In this document: positions 1-6,412 of the stretch, in pieces
Layout: each line of letters begins with the position of its first letter
How positions within the stretch are numbered: position 1 is the first letter of the stretch
Source of the DNA: Sulfurovum sp.
Lineage (GTDB): Bacteria > Campylobacterota > Campylobacteria > Campylobacterales > Sulfurovaceae
Length of the DNA: 6,801 nt
NCBI GenBank assembly: GCA_020719895.1
Contig: DYPM01000005.1
Span: forward strand, 22,052-28,852
Direction: 5' to 3'
The notes under the pieces: model-generated
What the model was told of the DNA's origin: nothing
The model's input: the letters and a program-made list of their open reading frames with translations, nothing else
Database searches by the model: none
Program-made: the position numbers and the translations under genes

Positions 1-1
1 A

Positions 2-106
2 GATTATGTTTATTATGTTCCTTATGTCGAAAATGAGCATGAGATATTTTTAAAAACTATCGTACCATCACGAAAATTAAATCAAAAATATAACAAAAGG
101 AATTAA
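2..106 (+). CDS. Probable type II toxin, BrnT-like (C-terminal end only)
   Basis: An open frame enters from the left edge and runs for 34 codons (starting DYVYYVPYVENE) to a TAA at 104-106. It ends in FLKTIVPSRKLNQKY, which resembles the C-terminal strand and basic tail of small BrnT/DUF4258-like ribonuclease toxins, where an R/K-rich segment closes the fold. The stop codon lies one base before the start of a CopG-family antitoxin gene, and toxin-before-antitoxin order is typical of BrnT/BrnA-type pairs. Seen directly: the open frame, the basic C-terminus and the tight spacing. Inferred: the toxin identity, since catalytic residues and start codon lie outside the window. It could instead be another small protein upstream of the antitoxin. 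The family assignment is less certain than the toxin role. Confidence 0.6.
   Translation, partial: DYVYYVPYVENEHEIFLKTIVPSRKLNQKYNKRN
96..101 (+). promoter_or_regulatory. Ribosome binding site of the antitoxin gene, inside the toxin gene
   Basis: AAAGGA-like sequence sits about 6 bases before the ATG at 108 and overlaps the last codons of the toxin frame. The antitoxin is therefore translated from the same message, probably by coupling to the end of toxin translation. Confidence 0.6.
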
Positions 107-107
107 A

Positions 108-374
108 ATGAAACTAGATGATTTTGAGAATGAGCTTTTAGAATCCATTGAAAATAATGAGTGGAAGTCAAAAGATGAAGAGTTAGCAAAACGCACCAAA
201 GAGTTACAAAGATACATCAAAAATCAAAAAAAAGTAGCTCTTTCAATTCGGATTAGTGAAAATGATATCTATGAGCTTAAAAAAAGAGCTTTAGAAAATG
301 CAATACCGTATCAAAATATTATACAAATGTTGATACATCAATACAATACAAACCAAATCCGTTTGAGTATCTAA
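108..374 (+). CDS. CopG family (ribbon-helix-helix) antitoxin of a type II toxin-antitoxin pair
   Basis: This 88-residue protein has the layout of the CopG_antitoxin family (PF12441). Residues 1-40 form an acidic then charged helical region (DDFENELLESIENNEW), as expected for toxin binding. Residues 43-49 (VALSIRI) form the DNA-contacting beta strand. Two short helices follow, around 50-62 (SENDIYELKKRA) and 67-79 (PYQNIIQMLIHQY). The 'alsIRIse...KkrAle..IPYQ..I..liHqY' pattern is characteristic. Such proteins dimerise, bind the operon promoter and neutralise the cognate toxin, usually a ribonuclease. The ATG at 108 has an AAAGGA ribosome site at suitable spacing and lies one base after the toxin stop. 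Autoregulation is likely from the family, but the operator would lie left of the window. Family assignment is firm; the identity of the toxin partner is less so. Confidence 0.88.
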   Translation: MKLDDFENELLESIENNEWKSKDEELAKRTKELQRYIKNQKKVALSIRISENDIYELKKRALENAIPYQNIIQMLIHQYNTNQIRLSI

Positions 375-397
375 GTTCACAAAGAAAAACGATACAT

Positions 398-1222
398 TCA
401 ATACTCAACACTCATAGTGAGTGTGTGAGACTCTGATGGGTAGAGTGTGCGTTGATCTTTGAGAGCATTGGCACTCTCTACACAAATAAACTCTTTATAT
501 CCAGCGTTGTGAACATCAGCCATATTTGAGGATTTTTCAATCCATGGATTCCATACTACAGTGGAGGTTGATCCACTTGAGAGAATGCGAATCTTTCGAT
601 TTCCATCGTCGATCTCTATCGTGTGATTATCGTAATGAAAGTAGACTCTATCTATCTCTTGATTAAAAACGATTACTTCTTTTTGGGTTTGTGTAGTTTT
701 GGAGAGTTGGTCAAAGTAATTGGATGATTCAAGTCCTCTAACAGTAGTTTTGGCAATATCAGAAATATCAAAATAGCTATGCAGTGCTTGAGAGATCTCA
801 AAAGATTTTGTATCTTGATTGGTTGTTTTAAGCGAAAGCTCCAATTTTTTTGAGAGTGTAATGGTTAGCGTCAATTCATAAGCGTACTCCCAAACTTTGG
901 AGAGTCTCATCACTACAGTGCTTTGTTTTTGATTTTCGTGCCATGAGGCGATTTGCCATTTTGAGTTGCGAGCAAAGCCATGTTGAGGAAGTGTACTCTC
1001 TGTAGGATGCGGACCAAACCACGGCCAACAAATAGGAATACCGCCACGAATTGCTTTATTTTCTTGATAGTACGCAGTTTCACTTACCCAAAAAAGTGGT
1101 GTTTTGTTTGTTGCTTGATATGCAAAAAGATGGGCACCTTGGAGTGCTACTTTTGCTGTGCCAAATCCATTTTGGATCACCAAATATTCAAATCCGTTTT
1201 TTAATGTTTCTAATGTAATCAT
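398..1222 (-). CDS. D-hexose-6-phosphate mutarotase (YeaD-like, aldose 1-epimerase superfamily)
   Basis: The 274-residue protein matches the galactose-mutarotase-like fold (PF01263) in its D-hexose-6-phosphate branch, known from E. coli YeaD and yeast YMR099c. These cytoplasmic enzymes interconvert the alpha and beta anomers of glucose-6-phosphate and similar sugars. Visible signatures are ALQGAHLFAY (27-36), IRGGIPICWPWFGPH (58-72), the QHGFAR motif with probable catalytic H81, ALHSYF with H148, and ICVESAN with the probable catalytic base E249. VVWNPWIEK (222-230) is also typical of the branch. Length is close to the family norm of about 270-300. I chose the ATG at 1222. An in-frame TTG at 1228 would add two residues, but a TATAAT box at 1235-1230 leaves little room for it. 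The gene lies downstream of the helicase on the same strand but across a 127-bp gap with its own promoter-like sequence, so it is probably transcribed separately. It converges on the antitoxin gene with 23 bp between stops. Confidence 0.92.
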   Translation of the reverse strand: MITLETLKNGFEYLVIQNGFGTAKVALQGAHLFAYQATNKTPLFWVSETAYYQENKAIRGGIPICWPWFGPHPTESTLPQHGFARNSKWQIASWHENQKQSTVVMRLSKVWEYAYELTLTITLSKKLELSLKTTNQDTKSFEISQALHSYFDISDIAKTTVRGLESSNYFDQLSKTTQTQKEVIVFNQEIDRVYFHYDNHTIEIDDGNRKIRILSSGSTSTVVWNPWIEKSSNMADVHNAGYKEFICVESANALKDQRTLYPSESHTLTMSVEY

Positions 1223-1229
1223 AGGCAAA

Positions 1230-1244
1230 ATTATACTTATTCTA
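1230..1244 (-). promoter_or_regulatory. Probable promoter (-10 region) of the mutarotase gene
   Basis: On the minus strand, TATAAT (1235-1230) is preceded by TAGAAT (1244-1239). A start point 6-8 bases after TATAAT would fall almost on the ATG at 1222, and no purine-rich ribosome site is visible before that ATG. The message may therefore be leaderless or nearly so. If TAGAAT is used, the leader would be about 10 bases. Upstream is T-rich, with TTGAGC 19 bases before TATAAT, as in the weak -35 promoters of Campylobacterota. Confidence 0.5.
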
Positions 1245-1259
1245 TCTAAAAAATGCTCA

Positions 1260-1282
1260 AATTTTTGGCAAAGCCAAAAATT
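1260..1282. repeat. Perfect 10-bp inverted repeat, possible terminator of the helicase gene or protein-binding site
   Basis: The arms AATTTTTGGC (1260-1269) and GCCAAAAATT (1273-1282) are perfectly complementary around a 3-base loop. On the minus strand the hairpin lies downstream of the helicase stop (1356) and is followed after five bases by a run of six T (TGAGCATTTTTT). This is a weak match to a Rho-independent terminator, as the stem has only three G-C pairs. It lies just upstream of the mutarotase promoter, so an operator role is equally possible. Confidence 0.45.
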
Positions 1283-1304
1283 AGGTCTTCAGCAGACGGC
1301 TCTC

Positions 1305-1316
1305 GCGACTGGTCGC
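1305..1316. repeat. Small perfect hairpin GCGAC-TG-GTCGC
   Basis: A 5-bp GC-rich stem (1305-1309 with 1312-1316) closes a 2-base loop in a segment (about 1285-1320) noticeably richer in GC than the flanking AT-rich spacer. GTCT (1285-1288) and AGAC (1294-1297) form another short inverted pair beside it. The segment may be part of a dispersed intergenic repeat or a structured 3' end of the helicase message. Confidence 0.35.
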
Positions 1317-1355
1317 TCTTGTAAGATTTATATTTAATCAGAGGTCTCAATTCAA

Positions 1356-3380
1356 TCAAACAAAATCATGCGGTATCATTTTTGCTTCTATCAAAAACTG
1401 TGAGGGTTTATAGTCGACTTTTTTGGCTTTATCGTAGCGTGCAAATGAGAGATAGAGAGCATCTTTAGCACGTGTCACTGCGACATAAAAGAGTCGTCGT
1501 TCTTCTTCGATACTGCTCATCATTTTTGTATTAGGAAAGCGTCCATCTACTAAATCGACTACATAAACTTCATCAAATTCCAATCCTTTGCTCGCATGCA
1601 CTGTAAGTAGATTGACACCTTCGCCTTCGGTGAGTTCACCACCTCCAAGCACCATTGCATTGACAAACCTGTCTATCTCTTTGTAGTGTTCAGAAAGTTG
1701 CAATAACAATCTGGCTTTTTTGACAATTCGTTCTGTGGCTTCTTCTTTTTTTTCTTCATTGATCTCTCCGTTTTTGAGTCTTGATCTTTGATTGGAAAGC
1801 ATATCGACGATATAAGCGTAGAGTGGAGAGTCGATGAGCGTAGCGAGAATTTTGCGTGGTGAACGCATCATAAGAGTAGTATCGATCGTTTCAAAAAAGA
1901 GTTGAAAATAACGTACAGCTTCGTTTTGAAGTTTTGGATGTTTGAGCAGTGGATGAGTATAGATGTGTCGTGGAAGATGCATCGAAGCAAATCGTGTCGC
2001 TGAACCTATCTCTTCATCATCATCAAAGAGTCCAAGTTGCATACTTTTTTTGCTATGAAATTTCGGCAACTCTTCGATACGAGGTCGAAGAATTCCCTCA
2101 AAAAGATCTCCCTTACCAAAATGCACCATACTTTGATAAATCTCTTTGGAGAGTGCTGAACCAACACTTGAAGCGTACTCAAAAAGATGAATAAACGCCA
2201 TCATATCTTTGGGATTGACCAACAACGATGCAAAATCAAGAAGAAATTTGATCTCTTTAGAATCAAAAAATCCAGTTCCTCCTTTGCGTTTACAAGCAAT
2301 TCCCATCTCTCTTAGACTAGCTTCGATACCGTCTGCGGAGGCATTATTTCTAAATATCACTGCGATTTTATCGGGTTGTCGCGGTGTGTTTTTGATCTGT
2401 TGAGCGATTGATTGGTGTTGTTCAAAAAGATCATTATATACCAACAGTTTGGGCGGTATCGCATTTCCTACACGTCCCACTTCAAGATGTTTTGGATAAA
2501 TGCGTTCGTTTAGCTCAATCACACGATTGGCAAGAGAAAGAATTTGTGCGGTGGAGCGATAGTTTGTTTTTAGAGTGAAGACTTGAGCATCGCGGTATCG
2601 ATTTGAAAAGGTGGCGATATTTTCGATTTTGGCACCATTAAAAGCATAAATACTTTGGTCATAATCTCCAACACAAAAAAGAGATCTCGGTTTGAGTGCA
2701 TCGATCAATGCACTTTGCAGTGTATTTGTATCTTGATACTCATCTACCAACACTTCATCAAAAAGAATCGTATTATTTTGGAGATAGTGTTTGATATGAA
2801 GCAGAAGATCATTAAACGAGGCAAATCCATACTGCAACTTCTCCTCCTCAAAATCCTCCATTATATTGATATACGCGTCAATGAGAGGTTTGTGTTCTGG
2901 GTAGCGTTCCAAAAACCACTCATCGAAACTTTTCAATGAGTCGTTTTGATAGAGTGAATAGAGTTCGTAGAGGAATGTCGCTGAAAATGGCTGAATATCC
3001 AAAGCCATACGATCAAAACGTCGTTTTTCATAGATACTACGAAAAAGTGTTTTGAGTTCGGAAGGTTGTTTGAGAGTGAGGTTGGGATTGATTTTTTTGA
3101 GCCAACGGTAACTGACTGCATGAAAAGTTCCCGACTCGATTTGAGACACCACTTCACGAGAAACAAATCTCTCTAATCTTGATAGCATCTCTCCAGCCGC
3201 TTTATTGGTAAAAGTAAGAAGCAGGATTTTGGAAGGTGGCGTACCATTTTTGAGAAGATAAGCGATACGTCCGACGATTGTCGATGTTTTACCTGTACCA
3301 GCTGAAGCGATAATGAGATTGTGTCCTAATGGTGCTGTAGCAGCACTTCTTTGCTCTTGATTGAGTGTGCTTAGTGGCAT
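1356..3380 (-). CDS. UvrD/Rep/PcrA-type superfamily 1A ATP-dependent DNA helicase
   Basis: The 674-residue protein carries the full SF1A helicase motif set. In order: Q-motif-like LNQEQRSAA (6-14), Walker A ASAGTGKTST (25-34), motif Ia LLLTFTNKAAGEM (53-65), Walker B LVDEYQDTN (211-219), motif III VGDYDQSIYAFNGA (237-250), motif IV TNYRST (272-277), motif V LTVHASKGLEFDEVYVVDL (592-610) and motif VI EEERRLFYVAVTRAKDALYLS (625-645). These proteins move 3' to 5' on single-stranded DNA and act in repair, fork restart and removal of proteins from DNA. The length matches E. coli Rep (673) and the short UvrD-like proteins of Campylobacter and Helicobacter, so I do not choose between rep, uvrD and pcrA. 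An odd acidic insert in the 2B region (about 441-460) contains QLGLF (448-452), which matches the sliding-clamp-binding pentapeptide. The ATG at 3380 has a strong AAGGAG ribosome site. No frameshift or missing motif is seen. Confidence 0.95.
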   Translation of the reverse strand: MPLSTLNQEQRSAATAPLGHNLIIASAGTGKTSTIVGRIAYLLKNGTPPSKILLLTFTNKAAGEMLSRLERFVSREVVSQIESGTFHAVSYRWLKKINPNLTLKQPSELKTLFRSIYEKRRFDRMALDIQPFSATFLYELYSLYQNDSLKSFDEWFLERYPEHKPLIDAYINIMEDFEEEKLQYGFASFNDLLLHIKHYLQNNTILFDEVLVDEYQDTNTLQSALIDALKPRSLFCVGDYDQSIYAFNGAKIENIATFSNRYRDAQVFTLKTNYRSTAQILSLANRVIELNERIYPKHLEVGRVGNAIPPKLLVYNDLFEQHQSIAQQIKNTPRQPDKIAVIFRNNASADGIEASLREMGIACKRKGGTGFFDSKEIKFLLDFASLLVNPKDMMAFIHLFEYASSVGSALSKEIYQSMVHFGKGDLFEGILRPRIEELPKFHSKKSMQLGLFDDDEEIGSATRFASMHLPRHIYTHPLLKHPKLQNEAVRYFQLFFETIDTTLMMRSPRKILATLIDSPLYAYIVDMLSNQRSRLKNGEINEEKKEEATERIVKKARLLLQLSEHYKEIDRFVNAMVLGGGELTEGEGVNLLTVHASKGLEFDEVYVVDLVDGRFPNTKMMSSIEEERRLFYVAVTRAKDALYLSFARYDKAKKVDYKPSQFLIEAKMIPHDFV

Positions 3381-3384
3381 ACAA

Positions 3385-3390
3385 CTCCTT
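3385..3390 (-). promoter_or_regulatory. Ribosome binding site of the helicase gene
   Basis: AAGGAG on the minus strand, 4 bases before the ATG at 3380. It is the strongest Shine-Dalgarno match in the window and fixes the helicase start. Confidence 0.75.
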
Positions 3391-3416
3391 GATATATTGA
3401 GAGACTAAAAAGATCT

Positions 3417-3422
3417 ATTCTA
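3417..3422 (-). promoter_or_regulatory. Possible -10 box of the helicase promoter
   Basis: TAGAAT on the minus strand, within AGATAGAATA, lies 36 bases upstream of the helicase ATG. The same AGATAGAATA occurs upstream of the mutarotase gene. No convincing -35 box is visible. The call rests on position and on this shared sequence. Confidence 0.35.
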
Positions 3423-3483
3423 TCTGAAGCATTTGAACAAAAGCTCAAAATTAGGTTAAAAGCAATTGAACCCTCTGGTTAAA

Positions 3484-3555
3484 TAGATTGCTTCACGACG
3501 TTTGCAATGACAAAGTACCGTCATTGCGAGGCTTGAAACAAACCGTGGCAATCTA
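3484..3555. repeat. 72-bp imperfect palindrome, probable dispersed intergenic repeat element
   Basis: The outer arms TAGATTGC (3484-3491) and GCAATCTA (3548-3555) are perfect complements. Inside them CACG (3494-3497) pairs with CGTG (3544-3547), GTTTG (3500-3504) with CAAAC (3539-3543), and the inner GCAATGAC (3504-3511) with GTCATTGC (3520-3527) around an 8-base loop. The strand would fold into one long bulged hairpin. Sequences of the style 'GATTGC...GTCATTGCGAGG...GCAATCT' are, from general knowledge, common as small palindromic repeats between genes in many bacteria. Dispersal in this genome cannot be shown from one copy. It lies between the divergent helicase and DUF2868 genes, so it could form a hairpin in neither coding region but near both promoters. 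Confidence 0.65.
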
Positions 3556-3572
3556 AATAATATTTATTCAGA

Positions 3573-3581
3573 TGGTATAAT
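3573..3581 (+). promoter_or_regulatory. Extended -10 promoter of the DUF2868/GTPase operon
   Basis: TGGTATAAT is a perfect TATAAT (3576-3581) with the upstream TGn extension. Transcription would start near 3588, giving a leader of about 19 bases before the ATG at 3607. The -35 region is AT-rich with no clear hexamer, as is usual where an extended -10 is used. The 72-bp palindrome ends 20 bases upstream of the -10 hexamer. Confidence 0.65.
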
Positions 3582-3606
3582 CTCTTAAAAAAATATAAAG
3601 CTTATT

Positions 3607-5016
3607 ATGAAAAAACTCACTTTAGAGAACTATTTGGACAGTGTTCAGTTGCTACAAATCTACAATGGGACACATGAAAAAAATCGTGCTTTTGCCCTCA
3701 ATCATCCCTCTCTTGCCAATAATCCCGTGGCGATGGTGAAAGCGTGGGTGAAGTCGCATCGTTATTACATTACTGAGCCGTTAGAGTCTGAACGTTATTG
3801 TGGTGCGATGGAGAAGATACGATATCTTTTGGCATTTGTTTTTTTGGTGTTGGGAGTGTTTGTGGGTGTTGGACTGCTTAGTTATAACGGAGATGAGCCT
3901 GTCAATAGTATGTATTATCTTTTTGCAGTGATTGTGATACCTCTTTTTGGAATGGCGTTGTCTTTAGTGTCAATTTTTGGGAGTCGGGGATTTGGGGATT
4001 TTTTGAGTTATTTTTTGCCACTCTATTGGATTGAGATGATGTTTGAGCGTTTTTTGCCACACAAAGAGCATCTTATCCTTAAAACTCCATTGCCACCTTT
4101 GCTTCAAAAGTGGTTTTTTATCGAAAGAATGCAGAGTTTTGCGATATTTTTTTCAGTAGGCGTTGTGGTAGCATTGCTTTTTGTGGTGATATTTAAAGAT
4201 ATTGCTTTTGGGTGGAGTACTACATTGATTTTTTCAGAAGATACGTTGCATAGTGGTTTGTTAGTGATTGCGACTCTATGGCAAGATTGGTTTGCTTCTG
4301 CGATTCCATCTGTGGAACTATTGAAATTGAGTCAATTTTATCGTTTGGGCGGAGGAGTGACTCCTGAGATGATCACGCACGCTGACAAGATGGGTGAGTG
4401 GTGGAAGTTTTTGTTGATGTGTGCATTGGTGTATGCGATTGGATTGCGGACGCTTTTTTGGATAGGCGTACGTTATGGATACGACAAACAACTCCAGAAG
4501 TCGTTTCTTGCACACAAAGAGATTCAGACGCTTATTCATCAATTTACCACACCACACGTCTCAACACAATCAAATCAAAATGAAGCCGTATTTGTAGAGC
4601 ATAGAGAGCTTCATGACCAAACAGTTACAGTACATTTTCATCACTATACGTATGTGCTTGGATGGAACTTTACTTCCGATGAGATGGTGTTGGCAAACGA
4701 TACGCAAAAAATAGAGGGTCAACACATCAATACTACAGGAGGCACACACTCTGTTGCAGATGATGATGCTATAGCTACAAATGCACACGGGAAAGTGCTA
4801 CTCTATATCAAATCATGGGAGCCTCCGATGATGGATTTTTTGGATTTTTTGGAGATGCTGATTGAAAATCAAAAGATAGAAAGAATAGAGATATTGCCAC
4901 TTGGAACACTCTTTCAAAACTATCAACCTGATTCAAAAGCAGTAGCAGTGTGGAGACGTAAAATAGAAACGCTTGAGGCACAAAAGGTATGGATTATCGA
5001 TGAACAAAAGCAGTAG
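3607..5016 (+). CDS. DUF2868 domain-containing polytopic membrane protein
   Basis: This 469-residue protein has hydrophobic segments near 72-94, 103-125, 176-197 and 266-288, a weaker one near 217-233, and a soluble C-terminal region of about 180 residues. The sequence DIAFGWSTTL (198-207) followed by WQDWFASAIPSVELLKLSQFYRLGG (from 225) matches my recollection of the DUF2868 (PF11067) core, where an FGWSTTL motif precedes a 'P..AvPs.e.v..SrffR' segment. The biochemical function of the family is unknown. In many proteobacteria it is encoded next to a DUF3482 GTPase, exactly as here, which argues for a joint role at the inner membrane. The ATG at 3607 is preceded by only a weak ribosome site (TAAAG, 6 bases away). 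The 3' end overlaps the GTPase start by 17 bp, implying translational coupling. Residues 359-467 (VLANDTQ to KVWIID) look like a soluble alpha/beta domain facing the cytoplasm, possibly the contact with the GTPase; this is inference. Confidence 0.85.
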   Translation: MKKLTLENYLDSVQLLQIYNGTHEKNRAFALNHPSLANNPVAMVKAWVKSHRYYITEPLESERYCGAMEKIRYLLAFVFLVLGVFVGVGLLSYNGDEPVNSMYYLFAVIVIPLFGMALSLVSIFGSRGFGDFLSYFLPLYWIEMMFERFLPHKEHLILKTPLPPLLQKWFFIERMQSFAIFFSVGVVVALLFVVIFKDIAFGWSTTLIFSEDTLHSGLLVIATLWQDWFASAIPSVELLKLSQFYRLGGGVTPEMITHADKMGEWWKFLLMCALVYAIGLRTLFWIGVRYGYDKQLQKSFLAHKEIQTLIHQFTTPHVSTQSNQNEAVFVEHRELHDQTVTVHFHHYTYVLGWNFTSDEMVLANDTQKIEGQHINTTGGTHSVADDDAIATNAHGKVLLYIKSWEPPMMDFLDFLEMLIENQKIERIEILPLGTLFQNYQPDSKAVAVWRRKIETLEAQKVWIIDEQKQ

Positions 5017-6412
5017 TTATCCCAAATTTACAGTAGTAGGACACCCAAATAAAGGCAAAAGCAGTATTGTCTCTGCATTGGCATTAGATGATTCGGTGCA
5101 GATTTCTGATACTCCAGGAACGACACAATTTAAACGTGCGTTTCCATTGAAAGTGGATGGAAAGATCATTTATGAGCTTTTTGATACACCTGGATTTCAA
5201 CGTGCAAGAAGGATTTTGGCGTGGTTGCAATCTCAAGAGCCGATCACTGCTGATAAGCGAGATATATTGATAAGAACTTTTATTGATTTGCACCGAAATG
5301 ATCCACGATTTTCTGATGAGATTGAGCTACTTGAGCCTATCGCAGAAGGTGCGGGAATACTGTATGTCGTAGATGCTTCTAAGCCCTATGGTCCTGAATA
5401 TGAGACTGAAATGGAGATTTTACGATACACAGGACAGCCTTCTATTGCGATTCTTAATCTTATTGGAGACGAGGATTATCGTGAAGAGTGGAAGCGTGTT
5501 TTGGGACACTATTTCAAAATGGTGCGTACTTTCAATCCGATGAAAGCTACTTTTGAAGATCACATTTCACTTTTGGAGGGAATGGCACATCTCAAAGAGG
5601 AGTGGACCCAAGGCATCAAAATAGCCATCAAAGTATTGCGAGAGCTTCACGACCAAAAGATCAACGAAACCTCTGATGCGATTGTCAAATATATTCAGCA
5701 ATCACTCTCTCATAAAGAGGTGTTGTTTTTGAGAAGTTCCAAAGCAACTCCAAAACAAGAGGAGGGTGTCAAAACCAAATATCAATCCTCTTTGATAGAG
5801 TTTGAAAAAGTGTGTGAAAAGCAGATCGAGATTATTTGGAATCATCGCAGCGTAGAAAAAGTAGAAAATTTGATGCCATTCAAAGAGACAGGACTTTTTT
5901 CACAAGAGAGTGCATCTGTATTTGGTTTAAACCAAAAAGAGCTTATCAAAACAGGAGCCGTTGCGGGTGCGATGACGGGGCTTGGATTTGATGCGATAGT
6001 CGGGGGAAGTTCGCTTTTATTAGGTTCGATTCTTGGAGGAGCGATTGGTGGCGTAGGTGCGTATGTCGGATATGACAAACTCTATCACACCAAAGTGATG
6101 GGACAACAGATGGGCAAACGCGAACTTATCGTAGGACCGATGCAAAATCTTAATTTTCCTTATATCCTGTTGGGACGTTCGCTCTATTTTGCTTCGCTTT
6201 TGGGAAGACGCTCTCATGCATTAAGAGGAAGTTTTATGATCAATAATGAGAGTTTTTCGATTCTGAAGTATATCGACGCTGAAAAACGAAAAGTGCTTGA
6301 GAAGTTTCACTATGCATTGCGAGAAGAGAAAGAGATGAGCCAAGAGACAGTCGAGTCTTATCTCAAAGTAATCAAAGAGATACTCTATCAACTTCTTGAT
6401 GAGAAAGCATAG
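5000..6412 (+). CDS. DUF3482-type GTPase (Era/Der-like G domain with C-terminal glycine-rich membrane segment)
   Basis: The 470-residue protein starts with a translation-factor-class G domain. Visible are P-loop GHPNKGKS (14-21), DTPGTT (37-42) giving the switch I threonine, and the G3 motif DTPG (62-65). The next strand is LYVVDAS (121-127). At the G4 position, AILNLIGDEDY (150-160) stands in place of NKxD, so guanine specificity is not obvious. Residues 200-300 are helical and charged. Residues 319-358 are a glycine- and alanine-rich hydrophobic stretch (GAVAGAMTGLGF, LLGSILGGAIGG) of glycine-zipper type that could insert in or lie on the membrane. GRSLYFASLLGRRSHALRG (392-410) fits the DUF3482 (PF11981) C-terminal region. 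I chose the ATG at 5000, which overlaps the DUF2868 gene by 17 bp. An in-frame TTG at 4973 would add nine residues ahead of a P-loop already near the N-terminus. Its partner is probably the DUF2868 membrane protein. The cellular process is unknown. Confidence 0.87.
   Translation: MNKSSSYPKFTVVGHPNKGKSSIVSALALDDSVQISDTPGTTQFKRAFPLKVDGKIIYELFDTPGFQRARRILAWLQSQEPITADKRDILIRTFIDLHRNDPRFSDEIELLEPIAEGAGILYVVDASKPYGPEYETEMEILRYTGQPSIAILNLIGDEDYREEWKRVLGHYFKMVRTFNPMKATFEDHISLLEGMAHLKEEWTQGIKIAIKVLRELHDQKINETSDAIVKYIQQSLSHKEVLFLRSSKATPKQEEGVKTKYQSSLIEFEKVCEKQIEIIWNHRSVEKVENLMPFKETGLFSQESASVFGLNQKELIKTGAVAGAMTGLGFDAIVGGSSLLLGSILGGAIGGVGAYVGYDKLYHTKVMGQQMGKRELIVGPMQNLNFPYILLGRSLYFASLLGRRSHALRGSFMINNESFSILKYIDAEKRKVLEKFHYALREEKEMSQETVESYLKVIKEILYQLLDEKA

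Noticed and set aside
408..424. Hairpin ACACTCA-TAG-TGAGTGT as a terminator between the antitoxin and mutarotase genes
   Set aside because: It lies inside the last codons of the mutarotase gene. It has no T-run on the plus strand and only a distant one (TTTTT around 385-389) on the minus strand.
980..1204. Plus-strand open frame opposite the mutarotase gene
   Set aside because: It is antisense to the conserved active-site region of the mutarotase, and its cysteine-rich translation is typical of a shadow frame.
1226..1228. TTG start two codons upstream of the mutarotase ATG
   Set aside because: It adds only two residues, has no ribosome site, and lies between the -10 box and the expected transcription start.
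2655..2939. Plus-strand open frame of 94 codons opposite the helicase gene
   Set aside because: It is antisense to well-conserved helicase coding sequence, with no ribosome site and a low-complexity, cysteine/isoleucine-rich product. It is a shadow frame.
3469..3480. Short AACC-CTCT-GGTT hairpin beside the 72-bp palindrome
   Set aside because: A 4-bp stem is expected by chance. It is noted only as part of a repeat-rich spacer.
4973..4999. TTG start giving the GTPase nine extra residues
   Set aside because: The ATG at 5000 gives a normal distance to the P-loop and a smaller overlap with the upstream gene. The AAAAGG at 4982-4987 serves the ATG, though at long spacing, and cannot serve the TTG upstream of it.
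5842..6078. Proline-rich minus-strand frame opposite the GTPase glycine-rich segment
   Set aside because: The proline richness is the reverse complement of the glycine codons of the GTPase. There is no sign of an independent gene.
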